A stretch of 20,239 bases of DNA from Comamonadaceae bacterium (GTDB lineage: Bacteria > Pseudomonadota > Gammaproteobacteria > Burkholderiales > Burkholderiaceae_C): positions 1-20,239 of the forward strand of contig CANHXV010000013.1 in NCBI GenBank assembly GCA_947464665.1, given 5' to 3'. Below the pieces are notes generated by a model. That model was given only the letters and a program-made list of their open reading frames with translations, made no database searches and was not told the origin of the DNA. Positions 1-7,020 of the stretch are shown in pieces (position 1 is the first letter of the stretch; every line of letters starts with the position of its first letter). The translations under genes and the position numbers were made by a program.

Positions 1-591
1 ATGCAATTGACAGGACACATTACCCCCGAGAGCTTGATGACGCTGGAGGCCTATACCAAATGGCGCAAAGTTCACAAACCCGAAATCATTGCGCATCGCA
101 AACTGCGCAGCGTTCAATTGGGCGACCATGTGAATTTACAGTTTGAAAGCGAAACAACCATTCGCTATCAAATTCAAGAAATGTTGCGCATTGAAAAAAT
201 CTTCGAAGAAGAAGGCATTCAAGACGAAATCGAAGCCTATGCCCCTTTGTTGCCAGAAGGCACTAACTGGAAAGGCACCATGATGTTGGAATACACCGAC
301 ATCAATGAGCGCAAACGCGAACTTTCCCGCCTCATTGGTATCGAAGATCGCATGTTTGTAGAGGTGGAAGGTCACGCCCGCGTGTATGCCATAGCCGATG
401 AAGACCTAGACCGAGAGAACGACGAAAAAACCTCAGCGGTTCACTTCGTGCGTTTTGAATTCAACCCCGCCATGTGTGCCGCCATCAAGGCTGGGGCCAG
501 TGTGAAGCTAGGCTGTGACCACACCAACTATCCGTCGCACATTGAGATTGCTGCCAACACGCTTGCGAGTTTGGCAGGCGATATTCGTTAA
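1..591 (+). CDS. DUF3501 family protein
   Basis: The 196-residue product matches my recollection of the DUF3501 family almost end to end. Recognisable blocks are IRYQIQEMLRIEKIFEEEGI (residues 54-73), the stretch around YAPLLPEGTNWKGTMMLEY, and YAIADEDLDREND followed by KTSAVHFVRFE. Length is normal for the family. The biochemical role is unknown; family members are often encoded beside rubrerythrin and heterodisulfide-reductase-like iron-sulfur proteins, so a redox or stress link is an inference from that general pattern. Those partners, if present, would lie upstream, outside the window. There is no signal peptide or membrane segment, so it is probably cytoplasmic. The ATG is the first base of the window, so its ribosome binding site cannot be checked; Met13 is an alternative start. 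Confidence 0.85.
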   Translation: MQLTGHITPESLMTLEAYTKWRKVHKPEIIAHRKLRSVQLGDHVNLQFESETTIRYQIQEMLRIEKIFEEEGIQDEIEAYAPLLPEGTNWKGTMMLEYTDINERKRELSRLIGIEDRMFVEVEGHARVYAIADEDLDRENDEKTSAVHFVRFEFNPAMCAAIKAGASVKLGCDHTNYPSHIEIAANTLASLAGDIR

Positions 592-608
592 ACATTTTTG
601 CTAAACAA

Positions 609-641
609 CAACCCCTTAAGCATGTCTGAAAAAGGGGGTTG
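609..641. terminator. Hairpin between convergent genes, possible weak terminator
   Basis: CAACCCCTT (609-617) pairs with AAGGGGGTTG (632-641): nine base pairs with one bulged G and a loop of about 14 bases. It lies 18 bases after the DUF3501 stop and 10 bases beyond the phoX stop on the other strand. Neither side has a clean T-run (TTGTTTAG on the minus strand), so termination may be weak. Confidence 0.45.
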
Positions 642-650
642 ATAAGGGCA

Positions 651-2579
651 TCAGGTGCCGATGATGCCGCCATCTAACTTGCGAACCACCACAGTGGCAC
701 TGCGGGGTCTACCGTTTGCCTTTTGCTCTGGCCAGTTTGAAATTGCCCTGGGGTTAGCCGGGTTGTTTTGCTCATTGGCTGGCTCGCCAGGATGTTGAAC
801 ATTGAGAAACATGGTTTTGCCGTCGGGTGTTTCGGTCACACCCGTAATTTCACAACCTGCAGGACCCACTAAGAAGCGACGCACCTCACCCGTTTTCACA
901 TCGGCAGCCAACATCATGTTGTTGCCAAAGTTCTTCAAGTCACCTTTACCCATGGCAGAGGTCGACATATCGCACTGAATCCACATCAGACCGCGGCCAT
1001 CTATCCACAGCCCATCAGGGCAAGAGAAAATGTCGCCTTGGATGTTGCCTTTGGCCTCTGCTCGTGCCAATGAAGGATCGCCAGCCATGATGAAATGGTT
1101 CCAAGCAAAGGTGGTGGCATGGAAATCGACATCTTCTTTCCAGCGAATGATATTGCCCTGTGTGTTATTGGCGCGAGGGTTGGCCGCGTCTACGGCTGGC
1201 ATGTTGCTAGCACCGCGGTTGCTGTTATTGGTGAGTGTGGCGTAAACCCAGCCCTGCTTGTCGACATCAATCCACTCAGGTCGGTCCATTTTGGTGCCGC
1301 CCAGCAAGTCGCTGGCCTGGCGGGATTTAATCAGGACTTCGGCTTGATCAGCAAAGCCATTGGCCGCTGTGAGAGGGCCTTGGCCATGTGTCAATGCAAG
1401 CCACTGGCCTTTGCCGTCTGCATTGAACTTGGCAACGTACAGCGTGCCGTGGTCGAGCAGGGTTGCGTTGGCTGCAGCGCCACCAGATTTGATGGCGTCG
1501 CGGCTGACAAACTTGTAAATGTATTCAAAGCGTGCGTCTTCGCCCATGTAAATCACTGCGCGATTGTCTTGGGTGACCGCTACAGTGGCGCCTTCGTGCG
1601 CGCCGCGTCCCATGGCTGTGCGCTTGATGGGTGTGGCATTGGGATTGTTGGGATCAATTTCAACAATCCAACCAAAACGGTTAGGTTCGTTAGGGTTTTG
1701 CGTGGCATCAAAACGGGCATCGTGCTCGTGCCAACGGTAGCCAACGCCACCTTTTCGCAGACCCCAGCGCTTTTCGTGGTCGCTGAGTTTATCGCCACCA
1801 TTGAAGTAAAAAATGAAGTTTTCTTCGGAGGTGAGGTAAGTGCCCCAAGGTGTGATGCCACTGGCGCAATTGTTGAGGGTGCCCAAAACCTTTCGGCCTG
1901 ATGTATCCGCAGCAGTTTTCATCATGGCATGACCCGCAGCAGGACCGCTGATGTCCATTGGCGTGGTGGTGGTAATTCGGCGTGCATATTTGGAGGGATT
2001 GACCACCTCCCATTTGCCGCCTTTGTCTTGCACTTCAACAATGGTCACGCCATGTGCTGCTTGAGACTTGCGCACCTTCTCGGCGCTCCAATTGGCCATG
2101 CCGTCTTTGAAGAGCAAACCGTGGTCGACGTATTCATGGTTCATGGCCAGCAAACCGCGCTTAGAGCCTTCAAGGGGGTAGTAATGAATGCCGTCATGGT
2201 GCATGCCAATTTGGGCCTCTTGCTCGGCAGCGGTGTTGCTTGCGTCGTCTTTAAACGCGTAGTTTTGACCGGCAATGCCCACGGGATCGCCCCAGGGTGC
2301 AATGACTTGGGCCACGTAGCCTTCAGGAACTGAAATGGCGTCGGCTGTGGAGGTGGCCACACTTTTAAAACCAATTTTGGCCGCAAAGCTCATGCCCAGA
2401 GATGCACAACCTGAGAGGGCTGCAGCACCGCCCACGGCGCCAAGAGGCGCTAATAAGCTGCTGGCCAATGCACCCAAACCACCGCGCAAGACTTGACGCC
2501 GTGCGGGGTCTGAAACATCGTGAATGCTGAGGTTGGAAGAGCGGTTGCTGTCTTCCATCAAGGAAAAGTCTTTGGACAT
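651..2579 (-). CDS. phoX: PhoX-family alkaline phosphatase (DUF839), Tat-exported
   Basis: This 642-residue protein has the hallmark segments of PhoX (DUF839) phosphatases: MHHDGIHYYPL, LLAMNHEYVDHG, NNCASGITPWGTYLTSEEN, GRGAHEGATV and FLNVQHPGEP near the C-terminus. Family members are calcium/iron-dependent secreted phosphomonoesterases that release phosphate from organic esters in the periplasm. The N-terminus carries a twin-arginine signal (RRQVLRG, Arg27-28) followed by a hydrophobic stretch, as expected for Tat export of a folded metalloenzyme. That stretch ends in LSGC (Cys58), which fits a lipobox, so the enzyme may be membrane-anchored. The start ATG has no clear Shine-Dalgarno; Met8 is an alternative. 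A Pho-box-like repeat lies upstream, consistent with phosphate control. The gene appears monocistronic. Some DUF839 proteins have uncertain substrates, so the family call is firmer than the exact activity. Confidence 0.9.
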   Translation of the reverse strand: MSKDFSLMEDSNRSSNLSIHDVSDPARRQVLRGGLGALASSLLAPLGAVGGAAALSGCASLGMSFAAKIGFKSVATSTADAISVPEGYVAQVIAPWGDPVGIAGQNYAFKDDASNTAAEQEAQIGMHHDGIHYYPLEGSKRGLLAMNHEYVDHGLLFKDGMANWSAEKVRKSQAAHGVTIVEVQDKGGKWEVVNPSKYARRITTTTPMDISGPAAGHAMMKTAADTSGRKVLGTLNNCASGITPWGTYLTSEENFIFYFNGGDKLSDHEKRWGLRKGGVGYRWHEHDARFDATQNPNEPNRFGWIVEIDPNNPNATPIKRTAMGRGAHEGATVAVTQDNRAVIYMGEDARFEYIYKFVSRDAIKSGGAAANATLLDHGTLYVAKFNADGKGQWLALTHGQGPLTAANGFADQAEVLIKSRQASDLLGGTKMDRPEWIDVDKQGWVYATLTNNSNRGASNMPAVDAANPRANNTQGNIIRWKEDVDFHATTFAWNHFIMAGDPSLARAEAKGNIQGDIFSCPDGLWIDGRGLMWIQCDMSTSAMGKGDLKNFGNNMMLAADVKTGEVRRFLVGPAGCEITGVTETPDGKTMFLNVQHPGEPANEQNNPANPRAISNWPEQKANGRPRSATVVVRKLDGGIIGT

Positions 2580-2633
2580 AGGTATTCAAACATGAAGTTG
2601 AGAAGGGCTCAGTCACCTTTCAGTCGGTGCTTG

Positions 2634-2661
2634 ATGACATTGTGAGTCATTCATTTGACAT
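2634..2661 (-). promoter_or_regulatory. Pho-box-like direct repeat upstream of phoX
   Basis: On the minus strand three related units follow one another: ATGTCAAA (2661-2654), ATGACTC (2650-2644) and ATGTCAT (2640-2634), spaced 11 and 10 bases. PhoB binds direct repeats of a CTGTCAT-like 7-mer with about 11-base period. The site ends 54 bases before the phoX start codon, a suitable distance for a promoter element. I did not find a convincing -10 box, and no phoB/phoR gene is in the window. The functional link is inferred from the repeat pattern plus the nature of the gene. Confidence 0.4.
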
Positions 2662-2711
2662 TTGTGTGAATACCAGCCTGCATGTTCACTCAGAAGTTTG
2701 GTGTGATTAGC

Positions 2712-2728
2712 TTCATCCTCGTGATGAA
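2712..2728 (-). terminator. Short hairpin after the first Bug gene
   Basis: TTCATC (2712-2717) and GATGAA (2723-2728) form a six-base stem with a five-base loop directly beyond the stop codon of the 2730-3725 gene. The following minus-strand bases (GCTAATC) are not a T-run, so it could be a 3' end-stabilising hairpin rather than an intrinsic terminator. Confidence 0.25.
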
Positions 2729-2729
2729 T

Positions 2730-3725
2730 TCAATCTAAAACCAATTTGTTGTCCAAAATGATCTTGGCGTACCTTCTGCGGTCGTTGGCAATTAAGTTGA
2801 CAAACTCAGCAGTGGTGCCGCCCTTTGCCACGGCGCCTTGCCCAATGAGTTGTTGCTGAACATCGGGCATAGCCAATACTTGCTGCAAACTCTGAGAAAT
2901 TTTATCCACAATAGGCTGAGGTGTACCGGCAGGTGCCAGCAAACCTAACCAAGAGCCTGACTCGGCGCCGTTGATACCGCTTTCTTCGAGGGTTGGTACA
3001 TCGGGCAAGGCTGAAACCCGATTTTTGCTAGAGATGGCCAAGGCTTTGAGTTTGCCCGCTTTAATTTGCGCAGAAGTTTCAAGCACGGAAGAAAAAATCA
3101 TGTGCACATTGCCGGACATCAAGTCGGTCATGGCAGCCCCACCGCCCTTGTAGGGAATGTGCAAAATTTGCGTGCCCGTTGCAATTTTGAAAGTTTCTGC
3201 AGAGAGGTGCGGAGAGCCCCCATTGCCCGAACTGGCGTAGGTTAATTTATCGGGCGAAGCTTTGGCCAGTGCCACCAATTCTTTCACTGAATTGGCTGGC
3301 AATGAAGGCGTGACAGCCAAGACAAATGGCAACTCAGCAAATAAACCAATAGGCGCAAAAGAAGTGTCTGGGTTGTAGTTGAGTTTTTTGTACAAAGTCG
3401 GATTGATAGATTGGGTGCCTACGTTACCTGTTAGCAAGGTGTAGCCATCGGGCTTAGCTCTAGAGACGATCTCTAATCCCAGATTGCCACCAGCACCACC
3501 TCGGTTGTCGACAAGTACCGATTGGCCCCAAAGTTGCGACAGCTTTTGAGCCACGATCCTAGAGCCTATGTCGGTTCCTCCACCCGGTGCAAATGGCACA
3601 ACAAGTGTCACAGCCTTGCTAGGCCACTGAGTTTGAGCCTGCACCCAGCCAGTGCAGAACAACAAGGTAAGCAATCCCGCCTTTAGTAAAACCAAACACC
3701 TATTTAGAATCGACAATGTGTTCAT
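2730..3725 (-). CDS. Bug-type (TctC) periplasmic solute receptor
   Basis: The product is a tripartite tricarboxylate transporter receptor of the Bug family, which binds small carboxylates or related compounds in the periplasm. The start is placed at 3725 (331 residues, MNTLSILNR...), preceded by AAAAAGG five bases upstream; an ATG ten codons earlier lacks such a site. A signal peptide runs to about residue 30 (CTGWVQAQ). Family marks follow: VPFAPGGGTDIGSR, VDNRGGAGGNLG, KPDGYTLL and the IPYKGGG loop. Length is normal. It is the last gene of a probable three-gene operon with a DUF1330 protein and a second Bug receptor. No TctA/TctB permease genes are nearby, as is common for the large Bug sets in Burkholderiales, so it either shares a distant permease or acts as a sensor. 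The ligand cannot be deduced. Confidence 0.9.
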   Translation of the reverse strand: MNTLSILNRCLVLLKAGLLTLLFCTGWVQAQTQWPSKAVTLVVPFAPGGGTDIGSRIVAQKLSQLWGQSVLVDNRGGAGGNLGLEIVSRAKPDGYTLLTGNVGTQSINPTLYKKLNYNPDTSFAPIGLFAELPFVLAVTPSLPANSVKELVALAKASPDKLTYASSGNGGSPHLSAETFKIATGTQILHIPYKGGGAAMTDLMSGNVHMIFSSVLETSAQIKAGKLKALAISSKNRVSALPDVPTLEESGINGAESGSWLGLLAPAGTPQPIVDKISQSLQQVLAMPDVQQQLIGQGAVAKGGTTAEFVNLIANDRRRYAKIILDNKLVLD

Positions 3726-3777
3726 GGTTACCTTTTTAAAACTGTAGAAATACAACTAAGCCCTTGAGCTCAAAACC

Positions 3778-3799
3778 ATTTCAATCACTTCATTGAAAT
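3778..3799 (-). promoter_or_regulatory. Intercistronic hairpin ahead of a Bug receptor gene
   Basis: ATTTCAAT (3778-3785) and ATTGAAAT (3792-3799) are a perfect eight-base inverted repeat around a six-base loop, in the 83-base gap between the DUF1330 stop and the downstream Bug start. On the minus strand it is followed by GGTTTTG. It could be a partial terminator or an RNA-processing/stability element giving different expression of the two genes. Confidence 0.4.
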
Positions 3800-3808
3800 A
3801 ACTGGAAA

Positions 3809-4102
3809 TTAAACCCCTTCGATAATTCGAATATCTCGAACCACCGCATTGCTTCCTAGCGCAGCAAGAGCCTCTTTGTAGCCAGGGCTGTCGTAGGCTG
3901 CAAGTGCGGCCGCAATGCTTTCAAATTCAATGAGAACGGTCCGCTGTTGTAAGCCGTTTTCTTTCACTGCAGAAGGCACGCCACGTGCTAAAAATTTACC
4001 CCCCGCTGCAGTCAAACTAGGCCCTGCCAATTTGGCATAAGCCGCTAAAGCGTCGTTGTCGTTGATGCTGTGATAGGCACTGATCCAATATGCTTTTGTC
4101 AT
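3809..4102 (-). CDS. DUF1330 family protein
   Basis: This 97-residue protein shows the DUF1330 pattern: an initial AYWI strand, YAKLAGPSLTAAGGKFLARG in the middle, then VLIEFESIAAALAAYDSPGY and a C-terminal RDIRIIEGV strand. The family has a ferredoxin-like dimeric alpha-beta barrel fold and no general assigned reaction; members often sit in catabolic clusters. The start at 4102 is preferred over an ATG four codons earlier because family proteins begin just before the YWI strand and the upstream ATG lacks a Shine-Dalgarno; GGATCAGAGA precedes the chosen one. It lies 51 bases after the upstream Bug gene and 83 bases before the next, so all three probably share a transcript. A role in metabolising or sequestering the Bug ligand is only inference. 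Confidence 0.82.
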   Translation of the reverse strand: MTKAYWISAYHSINDNDALAAYAKLAGPSLTAAGGKFLARGVPSAVKENGLQQRTVLIEFESIAAALAAYDSPGYKEALAALGSNAVVRDIRIIEGV

Positions 4103-4153
4103 TCTCTGATCCATTGATTTCGGTTTAAATTTGATGCAACAGCAGCGTTAAGT

Positions 4154-5131
4154 CTACTGACCTGCCTTGATGTTGTTCTCTTTCACAACCTTGCCCCATT
4201 TGTCGATCTCTTTGCGAATAAAGCGGTCAAAGTCTGCTGGGCTGGAAGAAGTCACTACCACGCCCATTTGCACCAAACGTTCTTGCACGGCTGGAATTTT
4301 TAAAACCTTGGCCACTTCCGCATTCATGCGATTGACAATGTTGGGAGGAATACCGGCTGGGCCTAACAAGCCCCAATAGGCTTGGGCCTCAAATCCTTCA
4401 ATGCCCAACTCTTGCAGCGTGGGAACCTCTGGCAGCTCTGGCATTCTTTTGGCGGATGTGACAGCCAAGGGGCGCAATCTGCCACCCGCAAAATGGGGTG
4501 CCCATAAGGCGTAGGTGGCCATGGTGACGGGCACGTGCCCTGCCACACCATCTGTGGCTAAGGGCCCGCCACCTTTGTAGGGAATATGCGTCCAGTCAAC
4601 TTTGAGGCTGTTGCCCAGAGAGGTCATGGCCAAATGCGCCATGCTGCCAGAACCGATCGTGCCATAGCCGATGGCGCCGGGTTTGCTTTTGGCAGCTTGC
4701 ACCAGATCGTTGAAGGTTTTGTAGGGGGTGGTGGCATGCGCCGTTACCACCATCGATCCAGTGCCAATTTGCATGACGGGTGTCAGGTCCTTAAAAGTAT
4801 CAAATGGCAAATTGGGGTAAAGGCTGGGGTTCACGCCATGTGTGTCAAACACCATGACCCAGGTGTAGCCATCGGCTGGCGATTTGGCCGCAATACCGGT
4901 TCCTATGGAGCCCGATGCCCCTGAGCGACTGTCAATGATGATAGGTTGGCCCAGGGCTTGCTGAAGGTGTGGTTGCAAAAGGCGTGAAATTTGGTCCACC
5001 GTTCCGCCTGTGGGAAAGGGGTTGATGATTTTGATGGGCTGACTCGGCCAGTTGCCTTGCGCCATCACCCCAGAAGCAAAGCCTAAGGTCAATGCAAGTG
5101 AGAAGAAGTTAACAAGTCGTTTGAAGGTCAT
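4154..5131 (-). CDS. Bug-type (TctC) periplasmic solute receptor
   Basis: A second Bug-family receptor, 325 residues, with a signal peptide ending near GVMAQG (about residue 25). It has the family motifs INPFPTGGTVDQISR, IDSRSGASGSIGTG, SPADGYTW and IPYKGGG. It differs from its neighbour in the first ligand loop (PTGGTVDQ against APGGGTDI), so the two probably do not bind identical ligands. It is the first gene of the Bug-DUF1330-Bug operon and is transcribed away from the thiamine-diphosphate decarboxylase pair at 5302-6458 across a 170-base shared intergenic region. This suggests that the receptor's ligand, or something derived from it, may be what the decarboxylase acts on. That link rests on position only. 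Confidence 0.9.
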   Translation of the reverse strand: MTFKRLVNFFSLALTLGFASGVMAQGNWPSQPIKIINPFPTGGTVDQISRLLQPHLQQALGQPIIIDSRSGASGSIGTGIAAKSPADGYTWVMVFDTHGVNPSLYPNLPFDTFKDLTPVMQIGTGSMVVTAHATTPYKTFNDLVQAAKSKPGAIGYGTIGSGSMAHLAMTSLGNSLKVDWTHIPYKGGGPLATDGVAGHVPVTMATYALWAPHFAGGRLRPLAVTSAKRMPELPEVPTLQELGIEGFEAQAYWGLLGPAGIPPNIVNRMNAEVAKVLKIPAVQERLVQMGVVVTSSSPADFDRFIRKEIDKWGKVVKENNIKAGQ

Positions 5132-5175
5132 GTTGCGCTTTCACAAAGTTAATGTGAATGATCGTAGTGACTTAA

Positions 5176-5185
5176 TGCAATTGCA
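5176..5185. promoter_or_regulatory. Palindrome TGCAATTGCA in a divergent intergenic region
   Basis: A perfect ten-base palindrome sits 45 bases upstream of the 5131 start and about 120 bases upstream of the divergent decarboxylase gene. A single operator between divergent genes is a usual arrangement for LysR- or GntR-type control. No regulator gene is in the window, and a ten-base palindrome can occur by chance. The rest of this 170-base gap holds nothing else I can name with confidence. Confidence 0.22.
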
Positions 5186-5301
5186 ATACTAGGGTTTTCG
5201 ATATTGAAGAGGGTGAGTTGTGACAGGAAATAGCTTATTGGGTTAAATTAACAGAAGCCAAAGGCGCGTCATGCCTTGCGTAAACCACTGAGGGAACACA
5301 T

Positions 5302-5847
5302 TTGAAAAATTCCACCAAATCTAACATCCAACATTGGTCCAAGCCGGTTCACAGTTTGTTGCGTGAGCACAAAATTAAGCAGGTGGCCATGGTGCCAGAT
5401 GCAGGGCATGCCAACTTGATCCGGCTGTGTGAGGCAGACAAGGGAATGCAAGTGGTCAGACTGACCAGTGAAGAGCAGGGCGTCTCATTGCTCAGTGGTG
5501 CATGGTTAGGTGGCGAAAAAGGCATACTTTTAATGCAAAGCAGCGGCGTTGGCAACTGCATCAACATGCTGTCGTTGAGCACTTCTTGCCAAATGCCCTT
5601 GGTCATTTTGGTCACCATGCGCGGAGACCATGGCGAATTCAATCCATCGCAAGTTCCGATGGGCAATGCCACCGAAACAGTACTGGCTGCAATGGGCGTG
5701 CTTGTTCGACGCGCGGATACACATGAAACTGTGGTGGAGGAGGTCGCAGGTGCTCTCCACATGGCTTTCAACACCAGCCGTCCCATTGCAGTTCTGATCG
5801 GTCAAAAGGTCACTGGGGCCAAAGATTTTCGCAAACTTACCCATTGA
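5302..5847 (+). CDS. Thiamine-diphosphate 2-oxoacid decarboxylase, alpha subunit (ComD-like)
   Basis: The 181-residue product is a stand-alone thiamine-diphosphate (TPP) enzyme pyrimidine-binding domain resembling the alpha subunit of sulfopyruvate decarboxylase and the N-terminal half of phosphonopyruvate decarboxylase. The best marks are TSEEQGVSLLSGAWLGG (residues 55-71), which contains the glutamate that activates the cofactor, MQSSGVGNCIN (78-88), and the MRGDHGEFNPSQVPMG stretch. Translation starts at TTG 5302, preceded by GAGGGA six bases upstream. The next gene starts 8 bases after this stop, so the two subunits are coupled. The family decarboxylates 3-sulfo- or 3-phosphonopyruvate to the aldehyde, but related pairs may accept other 2-oxoacids. 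The divergent Bug receptors hint at an imported substrate. The substrate itself is not determined. Confidence 0.82.
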   Translation: MKNSTKSNIQHWSKPVHSLLREHKIKQVAMVPDAGHANLIRLCEADKGMQVVRLTSEEQGVSLLSGAWLGGEKGILLMQSSGVGNCINMLSLSTSCQMPLVILVTMRGDHGEFNPSQVPMGNATETVLAAMGVLVRRADTHETVVEEVAGALHMAFNTSRPIAVLIGQKVTGAKDFRKLTH

Positions 5848-5855
5848 GCCAAGTT

Positions 5856-6458
5856 ATGAAAAAAATATTGCAACGTCGAGAAGTCGTTAATTATTTATTG
5901 CACCAGCGGGATGACCTGATGGTTGTGGCCGGACTGGGCGCACCAGCATGGGACATCACTGCCGCAGGCGATCACCCACTGTCATTTCCTCTCTGGGGAG
6001 CGATGGGCGGTGCTGCCATGATTGGCCTTGGCCTCGCATTGGCTCAACCCAAGCGCAATGTGCTGGTCGTCACCGGTGATGGTGAAATGCTCATGGGGCT
6101 TGGCTCTCTGGCTGTCATTGGCGCGCACAAACCGCCCAACTTGTCCATCGTTGTTCTTGATAATGAACACTATGGTGAAACGGGCATGCAAAAGACGGTG
6201 ACTGGGATGGGTGTGGATTTGGTTGGTATGGCCAAGGCGGCCGGAATTGCACAGTCTTTGCTTGTTACAAGCAAATCTGATTTAGAAAATTTAAGGATTG
6301 AAATTTACAAAAAAGGCAAGTCTAGACCTGGCGCTTTGTTGGCACAAGTGAAAGTCAGCTCCGAAAAATTACCACTGGTATTACCGCCAAGGGATGGGGC
6401 TCATTTGAAGAATCGATTCCGCATCGAGTTGCTAGGAGCTGAGAAAGCACTTGCTTAA
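5856..6458 (+). CDS. Thiamine-diphosphate 2-oxoacid decarboxylase, beta subunit (ComE-like)
   Basis: The 200-residue protein is the matching TPP diphosphate-binding domain. It contains the cofactor motif GDGEMLMGLG (from residue 74) with the closing LDNEHYGETG about 25 residues later, and the FPLWGAMGGAAMIGLGLALA segment found in sulfopyruvate decarboxylase beta subunits and related enzymes. With the preceding gene it would form the heteromeric active site, because each TPP site lies between a pyrimidine and a diphosphate domain. ATG 5856 is chosen, with GAG seven bases ahead; a TTG at 5844 that overlaps the alpha stop codon would add four residues. A basic C-terminal tail of about 25 residues follows the domain. 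The gene ends 28 bases from the convergent phhB. Confidence 0.82.
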   Translation: MKKILQRREVVNYLLHQRDDLMVVAGLGAPAWDITAAGDHPLSFPLWGAMGGAAMIGLGLALAQPKRNVLVVTGDGEMLMGLGSLAVIGAHKPPNLSIVVLDNEHYGETGMQKTVTGMGVDLVGMAKAAGIAQSLLVTSKSDLENLRIEIYKKGKSRPGALLAQVKVSSEKLPLVLPPRDGAHLKNRFRIELLGAEKALA

Positions 6459-6471
6459 ACGATGCATCGTT
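6458..6471. repeat. 14-base perfect palindrome between convergent genes
   Basis: AACGATGCATCGTT begins at the last base of the decarboxylase beta stop codon and fills half of the 28-base gap before phhB. It has no loop and no following T-run, so it is not a standard terminator. It could be a compact cruciform or a protein site; its function is unknown. Confidence 0.35.
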
Positions 6472-6486
6472 GGATGACCAAAAATT

Positions 6487-6789
6487 CTATGAACTGAGCT
6501 TAAAGAGCTGATCACATAGGTGCGCCAGCTCTATGTCTTTCATGCTTAGGCCCTGCACATCGTGCGTGGTCCAAGTAATCCTTACTTTGTTGTAAACATT
6601 GCGCCATTCGGGGTGATGATTGTGATTTTCAGCTTCAATCGCAATTCGCTTCATGAACTCAAAGGCGCTTAGAAAGTCGCTCAGCACAAATTCTCGGGTG
6701 ATAGAGCCAAGCTTGGCATCGAAGTGCCAAAGCTGTAAAGAGGGTAGTTGTTGTGCAAGCTCTTGAGCGCTCATTTTTTGTAAAGTCAT
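6487..6789 (-). CDS. phhB: Pterin-4a-carbinolamine dehydratase
   Basis: The 100-residue product is a 4a-hydroxytetrahydrobiopterin dehydratase (PCD/DCoH family). It dehydrates the 4a-carbinolamine formed by aromatic amino acid hydroxylases so that the pterin can be recycled. The signature is intact: AENHNHHPEW (53-62) with the His58-His59-Pro60 core, followed by VYNKVRITWTTHDVQGLSMKD, where the family usually has a near-identical segment. Trp21 in LQLWHF is also typical. Length is standard. Start ATG 6789 is used; Met6 is a possible alternative. In many proteobacteria the gene neighbours phenylalanine hydroxylase, but no hydroxylase is present here and the gene appears isolated. Confidence 0.9.
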   Translation of the reverse strand: MTLQKMSAQELAQQLPSLQLWHFDAKLGSITREFVLSDFLSAFEFMKRIAIEAENHNHHPEWRNVYNKVRITWTTHDVQGLSMKDIELAHLCDQLFKLSS

Positions 6790-6953
6790 GGCTATGATTT
6801 AAATGGATTGGCTTGAATTGTTTTCGATTTGAGCGTTAACTTCAGACTGCCAGTAGAGACTGTTTCATCTTACTCATTTCTGGAACGAGTCGGTTCAAAG
6901 TTTGACACTTGAGCGTTTGATTTCTTGAAGTCATGAAGAAAATAGACAACCAT

Positions 6954-6987
6954 AAAAAAAGCACTGAATTTGACTCAGTGCTTTTTT
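6954..6987 (-). terminator. Intrinsic terminator of the catabolic operon
   Basis: GCACTGA (6961-6967) and TCAGTGC (6975-6981) make a seven-base stem with a seven-base loop. Seven A's precede it and six T's follow, so it works on either strand. It lies 33 bases past the dctP stop and ends the seven-gene minus-strand operon. The remaining bases between it and the phhB start (6790-6953) hold no gene; they presumably carry the phhB promoter, but I could not pick convincing boxes. Confidence 0.9.
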
Positions 6988-7020
6988 CTTGAACTCAGCT
7001 TGCTGAGTTGAGTACGAAAA

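Noticed and set aside
1095..1901. Long 268-codon plus-strand reading frame inside phoX
   Set aside because: It is antisense to a gene with clear PhoX motifs, has no recognisable domain or Shine-Dalgarno, and reflects codon bias of the true frame.
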